Shown: positions 8,314 to 19,073 of the stretch, one piece after another | How positions within the stretch are numbered: the stretch's first letter is position 1 | Layout: each line of letters starts with the position of its first letter | From: Granulicoccus phenolivorans DSM 17626 = NBRC 107789 = JCM 15570 | Lineage (GTDB): Bacteria; Actinomycetota; Actinomycetes; Propionibacteriales; Propionibacteriaceae | Assembly: GCF_000423085.1 (NCBI RefSeq) | Contig: NZ_AUHH01000014.1 | Location: 24,690 to 88,689 of the forward strand | Length of the DNA: 64,000 bases | Reading direction: 5' to 3' | Notes under the pieces: model-generated | Databases searched by the model: none | What the model saw: only the letters and a program-made list of their open reading frames with translations | What the model was told of the DNA's origin: nothing | Made by a program: the position numbers and the translations under genes

Positions 8314-9356
8314 CGGCGCAGACATTCACCTGGCCCGATGTGCTGAGCCAACTGGTGGCCCGTCGTGACCTGAGTGCGGAGCAGGCGACCTGGGCGATGA
8401 CCGAGATCCTGGAGGGCAACACCTCCCCCATCCGGGTCGCCGGATTCGCCGTGGCGCTGCGCGCCAAGGGGGAATCGGTGATCGAGCTCGAGGCGCTGGC
8501 CGACGTGATGCTGTCGCTGACCAATCAGGTGCAGATCTCCGGGGTCGCGGTGGATGTGGTCGGGACCGGCGGGGACCGGGCCAACACCGTGAACATCTCC
8601 ACGATGGCCTCGATCGTCGCCGCCGCTGCCGGCGCGCGGGTGGTCAAGCACGGCAACCGCTCGGCCTCCTCCCAGTGCGGGACCGCGGACGTGCTGGAGG
8701 CGGTGGGGCTGAATCTCACCGTCCCGGCCGACAAGCAGCAGCAGGTGATGGATGCCGCCGGCCTGGTCTTCCTGTTCGCGCCGATGTACCACTCCTCGCT
8801 CAAGCACGCCGCCGGCCCGCGTCGGGAACTGGGCATCTCGACCACCTTCAACTTCCTCGGCCCGCTGGCCAACCCGGCCAAACCGCGGGCCCAGGCGATC
8901 GGGGTGGCGGATCGGTCGATGGCTCCGCTGATGGCCGGGGTGCTGGCTCGCCGCGGCAACCAGGGGATGGTCTTCCACGGCGGGGACGGCCTGGACGAGC
9001 TGACCACCACCACCGATTCCCTGGTCTGGCTGATCGCCGACGGGGAGGTCGTGGAGACCACCCTGGATCCCCGGGAACTCGGCCTGGCCCGGACGACGCC
9101 GGAATCACTGGTCGGCGGACCGCCGGAGGTGAACGCCCGGATCCTGCGGGAGACCTTCGCCGGCGCCCCGGGACCGGTACGCGACATCGTGGTCCTCAAC
9201 GGCGCCGCCGCACTGCTGGCCCACGACAAGCCGGACCTGTCGGTCTCCCTGACCGAGCAACTGCGGGATCGGGTGGACCGGGTCCGGGCAGCGTTGGACG
9301 AGGGTGCCGCGGCCGAGCGGTTGGACCGGTGGGTGAGCGCCAGCCAGGCGGTCTGA
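8310..9356 (+). CDS. trpD: Anthranilate phosphoribosyltransferase
   Basis: 348-residue enzyme that transfers phosphoribose from PRPP to anthranilate, the second dedicated step of tryptophan biosynthesis. Diagnostic motifs are GTGGDRANTVNIST (PRPP/Mg binding), VVKHGNRSASSQCGTADVLEALG-like sequence (anthranilate site; here DVLEAVG) and HGGDGLDEL. Length is normal for the family. It stands apart from other trp genes, as in mycobacteria (Rv2192c beside qcr). ATG overlaps the preceding stop. Confidence 0.96.
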   Translation: MTAQTFTWPDVLSQLVARRDLSAEQATWAMTEILEGNTSPIRVAGFAVALRAKGESVIELEALADVMLSLTNQVQISGVAVDVVGTGGDRANTVNISTMASIVAAAAGARVVKHGNRSASSQCGTADVLEAVGLNLTVPADKQQQVMDAAGLVFLFAPMYHSSLKHAAGPRRELGISTTFNFLGPLANPAKPRAQAIGVADRSMAPLMAGVLARRGNQGMVFHGGDGLDELTTTTDSLVWLIADGEVVETTLDPRELGLARTTPESLVGGPPEVNARILRETFAGAPGPVRDIVVLNGAAALLAHDKPDLSVSLTEQLRDRVDRVRAALDEGAAAERLDRWVSASQAV

Positions 9357-9363
9357 GGACGCC

Positions 9364-10050
9364 TCACCCCACGGCCAGGGCAGCGAACGCACCGGCGACC
9401 AGGGAGGGTCCGTAGGGGAACGGGCCCCGGCCGTGCCGGATCAGGTGCACCAGGCCGGTCAGCGCGCCCAGTGCGGTTCCCAGCACCAGTGCGGCCAGCA
9501 GCGTCTGTCCCCCGTACGCCGCGGCAACCGCACCGATCACCGGCATCAACCGGACATCGCCGAACCCGATGCTGCCGCTGATCCGCCAGACCAGCCAGAA
9601 GAAGCCGCCGGCGATCGCGGCACCGATCAGGGGTGGCCACCAGGCTGCCCCGGCCAGGCAGGCGGCCAGCCAGGCGGCGACGGTGAGGCCCCACAGCCCC
9701 TGGGTCAGCCGCAGCGGGAGCCAAGTGGTGACGGCATCGATGCAGACCAACAGCACCCCGACAGTGGCCAGCGGCCAGGCGAGCCAGGTCCGCGGCTCCC
9801 CCGGTACGCCGGTGGCCAGCACGCTCAGCGCCGCGGCGGCCACGAACGCGCCGACCGCCTGGGCGAACCTCGGGGTGGCCAACGCGGCGTAGCGGATCTT
9901 GCCGCCGGGCGCCGTGTCGTCCGGCTCGGCCAGCCGGCGCAGCACGGGGCCGCCGGCCAGCCCGACCAGCAGGCCGAGGACGGCGGCCACGGCCAGTGCC
10001 ATGAAAGCATCGGCGAGGAGGGTATCGGCGAGGGTCGACACGGGAGCCAC
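9364..10050 (-). CDS. Prepilin peptidase (A24 family) membrane protease
   Basis: 228-residue integral membrane aspartyl protease with about seven hydrophobic segments. The two catalytic Asp regions are seen as CIDAVTTWLPLRLT and GFGDVRLMPVIG; the second is the GxGD signature of leader peptidases of type IV pili and Tad pili. No N-terminal methyltransferase domain is present, so it is the short, peptidase-only form. The GTG start at 10050 lies one base after the stop of the upstream HTH gene. A weak ribosome-binding site suggests translational coupling. No pilin genes are in the window. Confidence 0.85.
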   Translation of the reverse strand: MAPVSTLADTLLADAFMALAVAAVLGLLVGLAGGPVLRRLAEPDDTAPGGKIRYAALATPRFAQAVGAFVAAAALSVLATGVPGEPRTWLAWPLATVGVLLVCIDAVTTWLPLRLTQGLWGLTVAAWLAACLAGAAWWPPLIGAAIAGGFFWLVWRISGSIGFGDVRLMPVIGAVAAAYGGQTLLAALVLGTALGALTGLVHLIRHGRGPFPYGPSLVAGAFAALAVG

Positions 10051-10051
10051 C

Positions 10052-10591
10052 CTAGGCCGCTCGGGGTCGCAGGACCCGGTGGCCGCGGGCGTCCCGGTGG
10101 CGGCCCGCGTCCCGCTGGCGGCCGGCGGCCCGGTCCTGCCGGGTGGCTTCGGCCAGCAGCAGGGTCAGCGCCGACACCAGCACCGGTTCACGCCGGCGGA
10201 TCCGGCGTACCTGGTCGGGCGTGAGCCGGAGTTGGCGGCGTACCTCGACCTCCGGCACCCCGGCGGCCAGCAGCCGGCCCACCGGGAGCGTGAGCTGCTC
10301 CGCCGGCACGAGGGTGCGCCGGACCTGGTGCAGGTCGGCTGCCTCCAACTCGAACAGGGCTCGGGCGTGGGGTGGGTACAGCCGGCGCAGCGGCCGTCCC
10401 CCGGTGCGTCCGAACAGCAGCGTCCGCACCGGCTCCAGCGGGACGCCCGCGGCGACCGCGACGGCCTGCCAGGGCAGGTCGGTCTCGGCCATCAGCAGGC
10501 GAAGCTTCGCCCGGAACGGGGCGGCCTCCACCCAGCTCTGCGGCCCGGGGATCGTCGAGGTCGGACAGCATGGTTCGCGGACGGATTGCAT
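10052..10591 (-). CDS. Predicted helix-turn-helix protein of unknown function
   Basis: 179-residue basic protein. Residues about 20-60 ([20 protein letters not shown]...) resemble a Cro/C1-like helix-turn-helix, and a second helical segment ([18 protein letters not shown]) could be another DNA-binding or recognition helix. The tail is Arg-rich. ATG 10591 was chosen because GGAGG sits 5 bases upstream; a GTG two codons earlier lies too close to it. It is immediately followed by the A24 peptidase gene, so the two form a likely operon. No specific family recognised. Confidence 0.65.
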   Translation of the reverse strand: MQSVREPCCPTSTIPGPQSWVEAAPFRAKLRLLMAETDLPWQAVAVAAGVPLEPVRTLLFGRTGGRPLRRLYPPHARALFELEAADLHQVRRTLVPAEQLTLPVGRLLAAGVPEVEVRRQLRLTPDQVRRIRRREPVLVSALTLLLAEATRQDRAAGRQRDAGRHRDARGHRVLRPRAA

Positions 10592-10752
10592 GGGCACCTC
10601 CAGGACGAAAAAACTCTCTTCACCTGGAACAGGCCCAAAAATGACCTCCGATGTGAGGCACCGCGGATCACGATTGCGTCACGGTCCCGCTCGCTGCGGG
10701 CTGAGGTCCCGTTCGCCATCGACCACCAGTCCCGCGCCCCGGCGGAGATGCG

Positions 10753-10783
10753 TGAGGGGGCGGACACCGTCGGTGTCCGCCCC
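10753..10783 (-). terminator. Strong hairpin terminator downstream of the Ala-rich membrane-anchored protein gene
   Basis: Fourteen-base perfect arms (10753-10766, 10770-10783) close a three-base loop, 50 bases after the stop of the gene ending at 10833 on the minus strand. Confidence 0.75.
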
Positions 10784-10832
10784 CTGCGAAGGTGGGTCCG
10801 GCCGCCGTACGGCGCCCGGTCGGTACCTCAGC

Positions 10833-11918
10833 TCAGCGCTGAGCCTTGGCGAAGCCGGCGCCCTCGGCCGCCTTCTCCGAGTTGAACCACACGTCGGCGA
10901 TGGTGCGCTCGTAGCCACCGGTGCCGGGGGTATGGAACTTCTTCGAGCGCTCGTTGCCCTTGATGTCGAAGCCGGCCGGCGGCTGGTCCCCGACGTAGGC
11001 ACCCTCGCCGTACTTGGCGCCGGCAGCGCTGTCGGCCGCGGCAGTGCCGGCGGCGGCAGCGGTGCTGCCGGTGGCAGCCGAGGTGGAAGCCGGGTCGGTG
11101 ACGCCGTAGTCACCGGCTGCGCCGTAGGTGGCCGGCTCGGTGGTCGCAGTCGCGGCGGCCGCGTCGGTGGCCTGGGCGGCCGGGGCGGCGGTCTCGGCGG
11201 CCGGGGCTGCGGTCTCGGCGGCCGGGGCTGCGGCTTCGGCAGCCGGGGCGGCGGTCTCGGCGGGCACCTTGACCTGCTCGGTGAAGGACTGGCTGGTGCC
11301 GGTCTGCTTCGCCGCGGCCTGGTCGGTGTCCGGGTTCGAGGTGTACGCCGAGGCGCTGTGGCTCTGCCATTCGTTGTCGGCGGGGGCCATGAACTTCTTG
11401 TACAGCAGCACGGCGATGCCGCCCAGACCGGCGATCACCAGCAGCGGAACGAACCAGCCCTTGCCGCCCTTGCCCTTGGCCTTCTTCTCGGCCCTGGCCA
11501 GCGCCTTGTCGGCCGCCTTGGCGGTCTGCTCGAGCTCCTTGGCCCGGATGTTGGCCCGCTTGGCGGCCTCCTTGGCAGCCTTGCGACCGACCGGGGCGGC
11601 GGCCAGCACGACCGGCTTGGCGGCCTCGTCCAGCGCGGCCTGGGCCTTGGGCACCCAGGTGTTGATCGCGCCCTGGGCCGTGGCCACGGCGGGGGCAACC
11701 TTTTCCAGGACGTCGTTCACCTTCGGCTGCAGCGCATCCAGCGCCTGGTTGGCAGCGGAAGCTCCCCGGACCTTGGCCTGTTCGGCGAGGGGCGCCAGAC
11801 GCTCCATCCCCTCGTTGTAGAGCGGGCTGAGCTTGTCCAACTCCTGGCCCACGTAGTCCTTGGCCGCGGCAAGGGTGTCCGCGGCCGTGTGAGTAGTCTC
11901 TGCGGCGGCGTGCTTCAC
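10833..11918 (-). CDS. Membrane-anchored Ala/Lys-rich protein with repeat tail
   Basis: 361-residue protein of unknown function. The N-terminal 150 residues form amphipathic, apolipoprotein-like helices rich in Ala, Lys and Glu ([16 protein letters not shown]...). One membrane helix follows ([23 protein letters not shown]). The extracellular or cytosolic tail has ETAAPAA repeats and ends in a more conserved segment ([30 protein letters not shown]). GTG 11918 is preceded by GGAGGA at 3-4 bases; the in-frame upstream ATG lacks a ribosome-binding site. The C-terminal motif looks conserved in related actinobacteria, but no function is proposed. Confidence 0.75.
   Translation of the reverse strand: MKHAAAETTHTAADTLAAAKDYVGQELDKLSPLYNEGMERLAPLAEQAKVRGASAANQALDALQPKVNDVLEKVAPAVATAQGAINTWVPKAQAALDEAAKPVVLAAAPVGRKAAKEAAKRANIRAKELEQTAKAADKALARAEKKAKGKGGKGWFVPLLVIAGLGGIAVLLYKKFMAPADNEWQSHSASAYTSNPDTDQAAAKQTGTSQSFTEQVKVPAETAAPAAEAAAPAAETAAPAAETAAPAAQATDAAAATATTEPATYGAAGDYGVTDPASTSAATGSTAAAAGTAAADSAAGAKYGEGAYVGDQPPAGFDIKGNERSKKFHTPGTGGYERTIADVWFNSEKAAEGAGFAKAQR
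11176..11259. repeat. Four 21-bp coding tandem repeats
   Basis: Units at 11176-11196, 11197-11217, 11218-11238 and 11239-11259 differ by one to three bases and encode the ETAAPAA heptads of the membrane-anchored protein. The copy number is likely to vary between strains. Confidence 0.85.
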
Positions 11919-12041
11919 GTTTCCTCCGTATTGGTAGGTTGGCTCCACATCGTGGAGTTGCTCCTCCACGGTATAGGGCACCGGGGAACCGCCCGAACAG
12001 GCCCCACCCGCGTGCCGTACTCGCAGCTAGGAAGGAATCCT

Positions 12042-12551
12042 GTGACCACTGCCACCCTCCACACCAATCACGGTGATGTGAAGATCAACCTGCTGGACAC
12101 CCACGCCCCCACCACGGTGGCCAACTTCGTGGGCCTGGCCAACGGCACCAAGGAGTACGCCGATCCCGAGACGGGCAAGGCGACCACGGGCAAGTTCTAC
12201 GACGGACTCACCTTCCACCGCATCATCCCCGGCTTCATGATCCAGGGTGGCTGCCCGCTGGGCACCGGCACCGGTGGCCCCGGCTACGACTTCGCCGACG
12301 AGTTCCACCCCGAGCTGCAGTTCTCCAAGCCCTACCTGCTGGCCATGGCCAACGCCGGGCCCAACACCAACGGCTCGCAGTTCTTCATCACCGTTGCCCC
12401 GACTCCGCACCTGAACCGGCGCCACACCATCTTCGGCGAGGTCGCCGATGAGGCCTCGCGCAAGGTTGTCGACGAGATCGCCAACGTGCGCACCGGCCGG
12501 ATGGACCGCCCGGTCGAGCCCGTGGTCATCGAGTCGGTCGAGATTTCCTGA
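12042..12551 (+). CDS. Cyclophilin-type peptidyl-prolyl cis-trans isomerase
   Basis: 169-residue single-domain cytosolic cyclophilin. The active site is seen in [13 protein letters not shown] (catalytic Arg, Phe, Gln), [16 protein letters not shown] and HTIFGEV. The GTG start at 12042 follows GGAAGGA. The frame is open far upstream, but that part lies antisense to the membrane-anchored protein gene and is not cyclophilin. The rhomboid-fold gene follows two bases after the stop, a pairing often seen in actinobacteria. Confidence 0.94.
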   Translation: MTTATLHTNHGDVKINLLDTHAPTTVANFVGLANGTKEYADPETGKATTGKFYDGLTFHRIIPGFMIQGGCPLGTGTGGPGYDFADEFHPELQFSKPYLLAMANAGPNTNGSQFFITVAPTPHLNRRHTIFGEVADEASRKVVDEIANVRTGRMDRPVEPVVIESVEIS

Positions 12552-12553
12552 CC

Positions 12554-13573
12554 GTGTCCGACCGCGACGCCACCCCCGACGACCCGCGCGACCGGCCCGG
12601 GGGCATCGACCCGGCCGATCCGCAGGGGTCGATCGACCATCCGAATCCGTCCGACGGGAGCTCGGCTGAGTCGAGCGACGCCGGAGCGATCGACGAGACG
12701 TGGGCGGCGTTCGCGCGCTCGGGCGGTGGGGCGGCGCCGTCGGAGGACAGTCGCTTCCAACCCTGCTACCGACATCGGGAGCGGATGACCGGGATCACCT
12801 GTCAGCGCTGCTCCAAACCGATCTGCGGGGCCTGCATGCACCCGGCCTCGGTCGGCTTCCAGTGCCCCGACTGTGTCGGCGCCGCCGCGGCGGCCGAGCA
12901 CGAACACCGCCGCCGTCGCGGTGGTGTCCCGCGGTGGCTGCGCAAGATCGGCGAGTCCGGCACCCTGGCCCTGGTCGCGGTGCTTGCCGTGGTCGGGGTG
13001 GCGGATCTGATCACCGGCAACCTGCTGTTCGCCTGGCTCGGCTATTCCGGACCGTGGATCGCCGCCGGGCAGTTCTGGCGTCCGCTGACCGGCACGCTGT
13101 TCAGCGTCGGCGCGTTCAGTCTGCTGATCAATCTGGTCTTCCTGTACCTGATCGGGCGCAATGTCGAGAGCGTGCTCGGTCGCTGGCCCCTGATCGGGGT
13201 CTGGCTCGCCTCCGGTCTCGGGGCGGCTGCCGCGCTCAGCCTGTTCTCCCCCGTCGAATACTGGCCGCTGACCAATGCCGGCATCCTCGGTCTGCTGGCC
13301 GCGGTGATGATCCTCAAGCACCACGCCCGGATCGACATTCGGCCCGACCTGATCCTGCTGGGCCTGCTGGTCGGGTTCTCGGTGCTGATGGGTCTGTTCG
13401 GCGGATCGGCCGCATCCTGGATCAGCCAACTCGGCGGGATCGCCGCCGGCTGCGGCGCCGGGGCGCTTCTCGCCTATCCGCGGGGGCGTACCCGCGTACG
13501 CACCCAGCGGCTGGGCGTGATCGGGCTGATCGTCGTGCTCTGGGTCGTGGCCGTGGTCGGCACCCTGATCTGA
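12554..13573 (+). CDS. Rhomboid-fold membrane protein with B-box zinc finger, catalytic residues missing
   Basis: 339-residue polytopic membrane protein. An acidic N-terminus is followed by a B-box-like zinc finger (CYRHRERMTGITCQRCSKPI and CGACMHP...CPDC, residues 71-107). Six hydrophobic segments then show rhomboid landmarks (FWRPLTGTLFSVG; N193 in helix 2). The catalytic Ser of GxSG is replaced: the helix-4 sequence reads PLTNAGILGLLA, with Asn241 at the Ser position. The helix-6 His is also replaced: WISQLGGIAAG, Gln292. It should therefore be a rhomboid pseudoprotease, perhaps a membrane chaperone or trafficking factor. GTG start two bases after the cyclophilin stop. Confidence 0.85.
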   Translation: MSDRDATPDDPRDRPGGIDPADPQGSIDHPNPSDGSSAESSDAGAIDETWAAFARSGGGAAPSEDSRFQPCYRHRERMTGITCQRCSKPICGACMHPASVGFQCPDCVGAAAAAEHEHRRRRGGVPRWLRKIGESGTLALVAVLAVVGVADLITGNLLFAWLGYSGPWIAAGQFWRPLTGTLFSVGAFSLLINLVFLYLIGRNVESVLGRWPLIGVWLASGLGAAAALSLFSPVEYWPLTNAGILGLLAAVMILKHHARIDIRPDLILLGLLVGFSVLMGLFGGSAASWISQLGGIAAGCGAGALLAYPRGRTRVRTQRLGVIGLIVVLWVVAVVGTLI

Positions 13574-13650
13574 TCCCCGAGCGCCGAGCAGTCCGCGCCC
13601 GATAGTGGCCTGCCGCTAGAGTCGGGCCGTAGCGCTACGAAGGAGGATGG

Positions 13651-13926
13651 ATGTTCACCGCGATCGTGTTCGTCAATGCCGAGGTCGACAAGATCCCCGA
13701 GGTCGCCCAACAGATTGCCGATCTGGACGGGGTGACCGAGGTGTACTCGGTCACCGGACACATCGACCTGATCGTGATGGTGCACGTACGCGACCTCGAT
13801 CAGGTTGCCGAGGTGGTCTCCGATCAGCTCAACAAGGTCCCCGGCGTGGTGGAGACCGAAACCCACATCGCCTTCCGTGCGTTCTCCCGCCATGACCTCG
13901 ACGCCGCCTTCTCGCTGGGCGACTGA
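13651..13926 (+). CDS. Stand-alone Lrp/AsnC-type effector-binding (RAM) domain protein
   Basis: 91-residue protein that corresponds to the C-terminal amino-acid-binding domain of Lrp/AsnC regulators without the DNA-binding part. It has the beta-alpha-beta-beta-alpha-beta pattern AIVFVNAEVDKIPEVAQQI, GVTEVYSVTGHIDLIVMV and VPGVVETETHIAF. Such small RAM proteins are common in actinobacteria near trpD/qcr and may sense amino acids or oligomerise with full-length Lrp proteins. AGGAGG lies just upstream of ATG 13651. Confidence 0.88.
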   Translation: MFTAIVFVNAEVDKIPEVAQQIADLDGVTEVYSVTGHIDLIVMVHVRDLDQVAEVVSDQLNKVPGVVETETHIAFRAFSRHDLDAAFSLGD

Positions 13927-14173
13927 GCCCGCGTCCCGGCCGCGCCGGGCCCATCCCGACGTGCCCGGACCGGTTGTCCCGGCCGCGCCGGGTCTGCTGC
14001 ATGCGGAGGTCGATCCGCTGCTGACCGGCACCCGACGGTGGTTCGCCTCGAACCGGCTGGTGGCGATCACCGCGCTGGTGTGTACCGGCATCGCGCTCGC
14101 GGTGGTGATCATCACCGTGGTGCTGCTGCAACCCGGCCTGCCCGCCGACCCGGTCTCGATCCCGCCGCGCTGA
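13892..14173 (+). CDS. Possible small single-pass membrane protein overlapping the RAM gene
   Basis: 93-residue candidate. The first 40 residues are Pro/Arg-rich and partly overlap the preceding gene in another frame. Then LLTGTRRWFASNRLVAITAL leads into a convincing membrane helix (ALVCTGIALAVVIITVVLL) and a short tail PADPVSIPPR. It fills the gap up to guaB1 exactly. The start is uncertain: no ribosome-binding site is obvious at ATG 13892, and a GTG near 13959 is an alternative. Called mainly on the hydrophobic segment. Confidence 0.5.
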   Translation: MTSTPPSRWATEPASRPRRAHPDVPGPVVPAAPGLLHAEVDPLLTGTRRWFASNRLVAITALVCTGIALAVVIITVVLLQPGLPADPVSIPPR

Positions 14174-14185
14174 CCGTCCGGGTAA

Positions 14186-15658
<1,473 letters not shown>

Positions 15659-15685
15659 CCCTCCCCGAGCCGACCCGCCCCCCAG

Positions 15686-15730
15686 CGCCCGGAAACACGA
15701 CGCCCGGAAACACGACGCCCGGAAACACGA
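15686..15730. repeat. Three perfect 15-bp tandem repeats
   Basis: CGCCCGGAAACACGA occurs three times without interruption (15686-15700, 15701-15715, 15716-15730) just before the terminator. Non-coding; it looks like slippage-generated duplication. Confidence 0.95.
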
Positions 15731-15761
15731 CGGCGCCCCTCCCTGCGGAGGGGCGCCGTCG
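15728..15761. terminator. Bidirectional terminator between guaB1 and ctaF
   Basis: Fifteen-base perfect arms (15728-15742, 15747-15761) around the loop CTGC, placed between convergent genes. Confidence 0.85.
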
Positions 15762-15783
15762 GCGGTTCAGTGAGCCGTGGGGC

Positions 15784-16212
15784 TCAGTGGGCGTACTCGC
15801 CGCGGTAGTACTGGTAGGACCAGCCGCACATGGCCCAGATCCCGACGATCCCGCCGAGGATGGTGAGCCACCAGCCGAGCACCGTGCCGAGGAACATGAC
15901 CGCGGCGGTCAGCGCCGCCCAGAACGGCCAGATGCTGGCCGGCGGGAAGAAGGCGACGTTCCCCTCGCCGTCGGCGACCTCCGCGCGGAGGGAGTCCTCG
16001 GGCTGCGGATCCATCTTGTTCGAGGTCAGGGTGAGCACCACCGCGATCATCAGCACCATGACGGTGGTGAGGATGAACGCGGTCAGCCCGACCCATTCGA
16101 TCTGGTACTGGCCGTTGCCCACCGGGACCCGGCCGAAGATCCCGTACGCCACCGTGACGATGGCGAGGAACAGGGCCAGCGGGTAGAACGTGACCTGTGC
16201 CTGACGCTTCAC
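15784..16212 (-). CDS. ctaF: Cytochrome c oxidase subunit IV, actinobacterial type
   Basis: 142-residue small subunit of the aa3 oxidase. It has four hydrophobic segments ([77 protein letters not shown]) and ends with YRGEYAH, typical of the family. The ATG overlaps the ctaD stop (ATGA), making it the third gene of ctaC-ctaD-ctaF. Confidence 0.94.
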   Translation of the reverse strand: MKRQAQVTFYPLALFLAIVTVAYGIFGRVPVGNGQYQIEWVGLTAFILTTVMVLMIAVVLTLTSNKMDPQPEDSLRAEVADGEGNVAFFPPASIWPFWAALTAAVMFLGTVLGWWLTILGGIVGIWAMCGWSYQYYRGEYAH

Positions 16213-17981
16213 TTGGTGCCTCCCTGGGAATCGGTGTCGTACTGGCCGGCGCCGACGGTGACCTTCTCGGCATCGACCTGCTTGCGCAGTGCGTCCACCC
16301 GCAGCGTCGGGTCGTCGTCATTCAACTCGTACTCCCGCAGGGCGATCTCCGGGTAGTGCAGATCGAAGGCCGGGGACTCCGAGCGGATGCGCGGCAGCTT
16401 GTTGAAGTTCTTCTTCGGCGGCGGGCAGGAGGTCGCCCACTCCAGCGACCGGCCCCAGCCCCACGGGTCGTCGACGGTGACCTGCTGGCCACTCATCGCG
16501 GTCCGGATGACGTTGATGAAGAACGGGATGAAGGAGATACCCAGCATGAAGGCGCCCACGGTGGAGACCTGGTTCAGCAGGGTGAAGCCCTCATTGGGCA
16601 GGTAGTCGGCGTACCGGCGCGGCATGCCCTCCACACCCAGCCAGTGCTGCACCAGGAAGGTGGTGTGGAAGCCGAAGAACAGGATCCAGAAATGGACCTT
16701 GCCGAGGGTCTCGTTCAGCATCTTGCCGGTGAACTTGGGCCACCAGAAGTAGAAGCCGGCGAACAGCGAGAACACCACGGTGCCGAACAGGGTGTAGTGG
16801 AAGTGCGCCACCACGAAGTAGGTGTCGGTGACCTGGAAGTCCAGCGGCGGGGAGGCCAGGATGATGCCGGTCAGACCACCGAACAGGAACGTGGTCAAAA
16901 AGCCCATCGTCCAGATCATCGGGGTGTCCATCTTGATCGATCCTCGCCACATCGTGCCGATCCAGTTGAAGAACTTCACCCCGGTGGGGACGGCGATCAG
17001 GAAGGTCATGAAGGAGAAGAACGGAAGACTGACCGCGCCGGTGGCGAACATGTGGTGGGCCCACACCGCCATCGACAGACCAGCGATGGCCAGGGTGGCG
17101 GTGACCAGGCCCACGTAGCCGAAGACCGGCTTGCGGCTGAACACCGGGATGATCTCGGTCACGATGCCGAAGAATGGCAACGCCAACACGTACACCTCGG
17201 GGTGTCCGAAGAACCAGAACAGGTGTTGCCACAGGATCGGTCCGCCGTGTTCGGCACCGAAGACGTGTGTCCCGAGGACGCGGTCGGACAGCAGGACCAG
17301 CAGGCCGGCGGCCAGCACCGGGAAGACCATCAGGATCAGCAGCGAGGTGACCAGGGTGTTCCAGGTGAAGATCGACATCCGGAACATGGTCATGCCCGGG
17401 GCGCGCAGGGTGAGGATCGTCACGGTGAAGTTGACCGCACCGAGGATCGAGGACAGACCCACCAGGTACAGACCGGCCAGCCACAGGCTGCCACCGACAC
17501 CCGGCGAGTGCGTCGCGGTCGACAGCGGCACGTAGGCGAACCAGCCGAACCCGGCCGCACCCTGCGGGCTGAGGAAGCCACTGCACACGATGATCGCGCC
17601 GAACACGTAGATCCAGAAGGAGAACGCGTTCAGCCGCGGGAAGGCAACGTCGGGGGCGCCGATCTGCAGCGGCATCACGAAGTTGGCGAACCCGGAGAAC
17701 ACCGGCGTCGCGAACATCAGCAGCATGATCGTGCCGTGCATCGTGAACGCCTGGTTGAAGGTCTCGGGCTGCATGAACTGGATGCCCGGGAAGGCGAGCT
17801 CGGCCCGGATCAGCAGCGCCAGCAGGCCACCCAGCAGGAAGAAGAAGAAGGCGACGCAGAGATACATCTTGCCGAGCAACTTGTGATCGGTCGTCGTCAG
17901 GATGTCGATGACCATCGTGCCCAACCGCCGGTTCGGTTGCGCGGACGTGGTGGGTGCCGCGACCCGTTGGGTATATGCCAT
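16209..17981 (-). CDS. ctaD: Cytochrome c oxidase subunit I
   Basis: 590-residue catalytic subunit with twelve membrane helices carrying haem a, haem a3 and CuB, where O2 is reduced and protons are pumped. Key regions include [10 protein letters not shown] (haem a ligand), [18 protein letters not shown] (CuB His and the cross-linked Tyr, K channel) and [15 protein letters not shown] (haem ligands). ATG 17981 follows GGAGGCAACTG and lies one base after the ctaC stop; longer in-frame upstream sequence lies inside ctaC. The C-terminal cytosolic extension is usual for actinobacteria. Confidence 0.97.
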   Translation of the reverse strand: MAYTQRVAAPTTSAQPNRRLGTMVIDILTTTDHKLLGKMYLCVAFFFFLLGGLLALLIRAELAFPGIQFMQPETFNQAFTMHGTIMLLMFATPVFSGFANFVMPLQIGAPDVAFPRLNAFSFWIYVFGAIIVCSGFLSPQGAAGFGWFAYVPLSTATHSPGVGGSLWLAGLYLVGLSSILGAVNFTVTILTLRAPGMTMFRMSIFTWNTLVTSLLILMVFPVLAAGLLVLLSDRVLGTHVFGAEHGGPILWQHLFWFFGHPEVYVLALPFFGIVTEIIPVFSRKPVFGYVGLVTATLAIAGLSMAVWAHHMFATGAVSLPFFSFMTFLIAVPTGVKFFNWIGTMWRGSIKMDTPMIWTMGFLTTFLFGGLTGIILASPPLDFQVTDTYFVVAHFHYTLFGTVVFSLFAGFYFWWPKFTGKMLNETLGKVHFWILFFGFHTTFLVQHWLGVEGMPRRYADYLPNEGFTLLNQVSTVGAFMLGISFIPFFINVIRTAMSGQQVTVDDPWGWGRSLEWATSCPPPKKNFNKLPRIRSESPAFDLHYPEIALREYELNDDDPTLRVDALRKQVDAEKVTVGAGQYDTDSQGGTK

Positions 17982-17982
17982 G

Positions 17983-18849
17983 TCAGTTGCCTCCGTGCGC
18001 CTGAGTGGAGCCGACCTGCTGGGTGGTTCCGGTCTGATAGCTGATCTGTCCGGTCTGGCCCTTGCTCCGCAGCTCGTCCATCTTCGCCTGGTAGGTCGCC
18101 TGATCGACGACCTGGACGTTGAAGAGCATCCGCGAGTGGTAGGTGCCACACAGCTCGGCGCACTTGCCGGCATAGCTGCCGATCTTGGTCGGGGTCACCT
18201 GGAAGGAGTTGGTGCGACCCGGAATCACGTCGAGCTTGAAGTAGAACTGGGGGACCCAGAAGGAGTGGATCACGTCCGGCGAATCAAGGGTGAAGTTCAC
18301 CGGCTGATCAACCTGCATGTACAGGTCCGGGATCCGCTCCACGGTGCCGACATCCCAGACGTTGGCATCGGTGTAGTTGAACGTCCACGACCACTTCTGG
18401 CCGATCACCCCGATCGTCCGCGCGGCGGGCATCCCCTGGGCGGCCAGCTCGGCGTCGGTGTAGTGCTTGCGGACGCCGTCCTGGGCGTTGACGGTGTAGA
18501 AGAACAGCACGCCGACGATCAGGAAGGGAACGATCGTGTACATGACCTCCATCGGGAGGTTGTACCGGGTCTGCTTGGGGATCTCGTCAGGGCTGCGGCG
18601 ACGGTACCGGATGGCGGCCCAGATCATCAGACCCCACATCAGGACACCGATCGCGAGCGCGGCGATCCAGAAGCCGTGCCACAGGTTCCCGGTGAACGGA
18701 GCCCGGTCCGAAACGGGTTCCGGCAGGCCGAATCGGGCCAATTGCCCCGGCCCCCCGGTGCCACCGGCACAGCCACTCAGCGCCAGCGCGGCCAACCCGA
18801 GCACGGCTGCTCCGGTCAACCGGCGGGTTGTGGATGTCTTCACACTCAC
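17983..18849 (-). CDS. ctaC: Cytochrome c oxidase subunit II, lipoprotein
   Basis: 288-residue subunit II. A lipoprotein signal ([17 protein letters not shown]; lipobox Cys) precedes two membrane helices ([20 protein letters not shown] and [20 protein letters not shown]). The cupredoxin domain contains the CuA site [12 protein letters not shown] and the upstream ligand in [10 protein letters not shown]. It accepts electrons from QcrC. The GTG start at 18849 is preceded by GGAAGGG; open frame further upstream has no plausible start and would spoil the signal peptide. Confidence 0.96.
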   Translation of the reverse strand: MSVKTSTTRRLTGAAVLGLAALALSGCAGGTGGPGQLARFGLPEPVSDRAPFTGNLWHGFWIAALAIGVLMWGLMIWAAIRYRRRSPDEIPKQTRYNLPMEVMYTIVPFLIVGVLFFYTVNAQDGVRKHYTDAELAAQGMPAARTIGVIGQKWSWTFNYTDANVWDVGTVERIPDLYMQVDQPVNFTLDSPDVIHSFWVPQFYFKLDVIPGRTNSFQVTPTKIGSYAGKCAELCGTYHSRMLFNVQVVDQATYQAKMDELRSKGQTGQISYQTGTTQQVGSTQAHGGN

Positions 18850-19073
18850 GTGTCGCCCTTCCCTACGTCTACCGGCACAGGAGGAACCCGGAAACCGGCC
18901 ATGTTGATCGCACTCACGATAACGCATTTCGGGCAGTGTGGGTGGCCGCCCGAGCAAGTCCGAGAGGGGTACGCCCGGGCACTGGACGGGGTAACCGGCC
19001 CCCTGCCCTGAAGTTGGGGCATCGTCCCTTGTCGGCGCGGAGAAATAGGTCTGTGGCACGGAGTTGATCCGGC

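Noticed and set aside
10143..12041. Long plus-strand open frame in front of the cyclophilin sequence (up to 802 codons in all).
   Set aside because: It runs antisense to the HTH gene and the Ala-rich membrane-anchored protein gene and encodes low-complexity Gly/Arg-rich sequence. The cyclophilin domain starts at GTG 12042 with its own ribosome-binding site.
16197..18044. 615-codon plus-strand frame.
   Set aside because: Antisense shadow of ctaD, with no recognisable domain and the wrong codon pattern.
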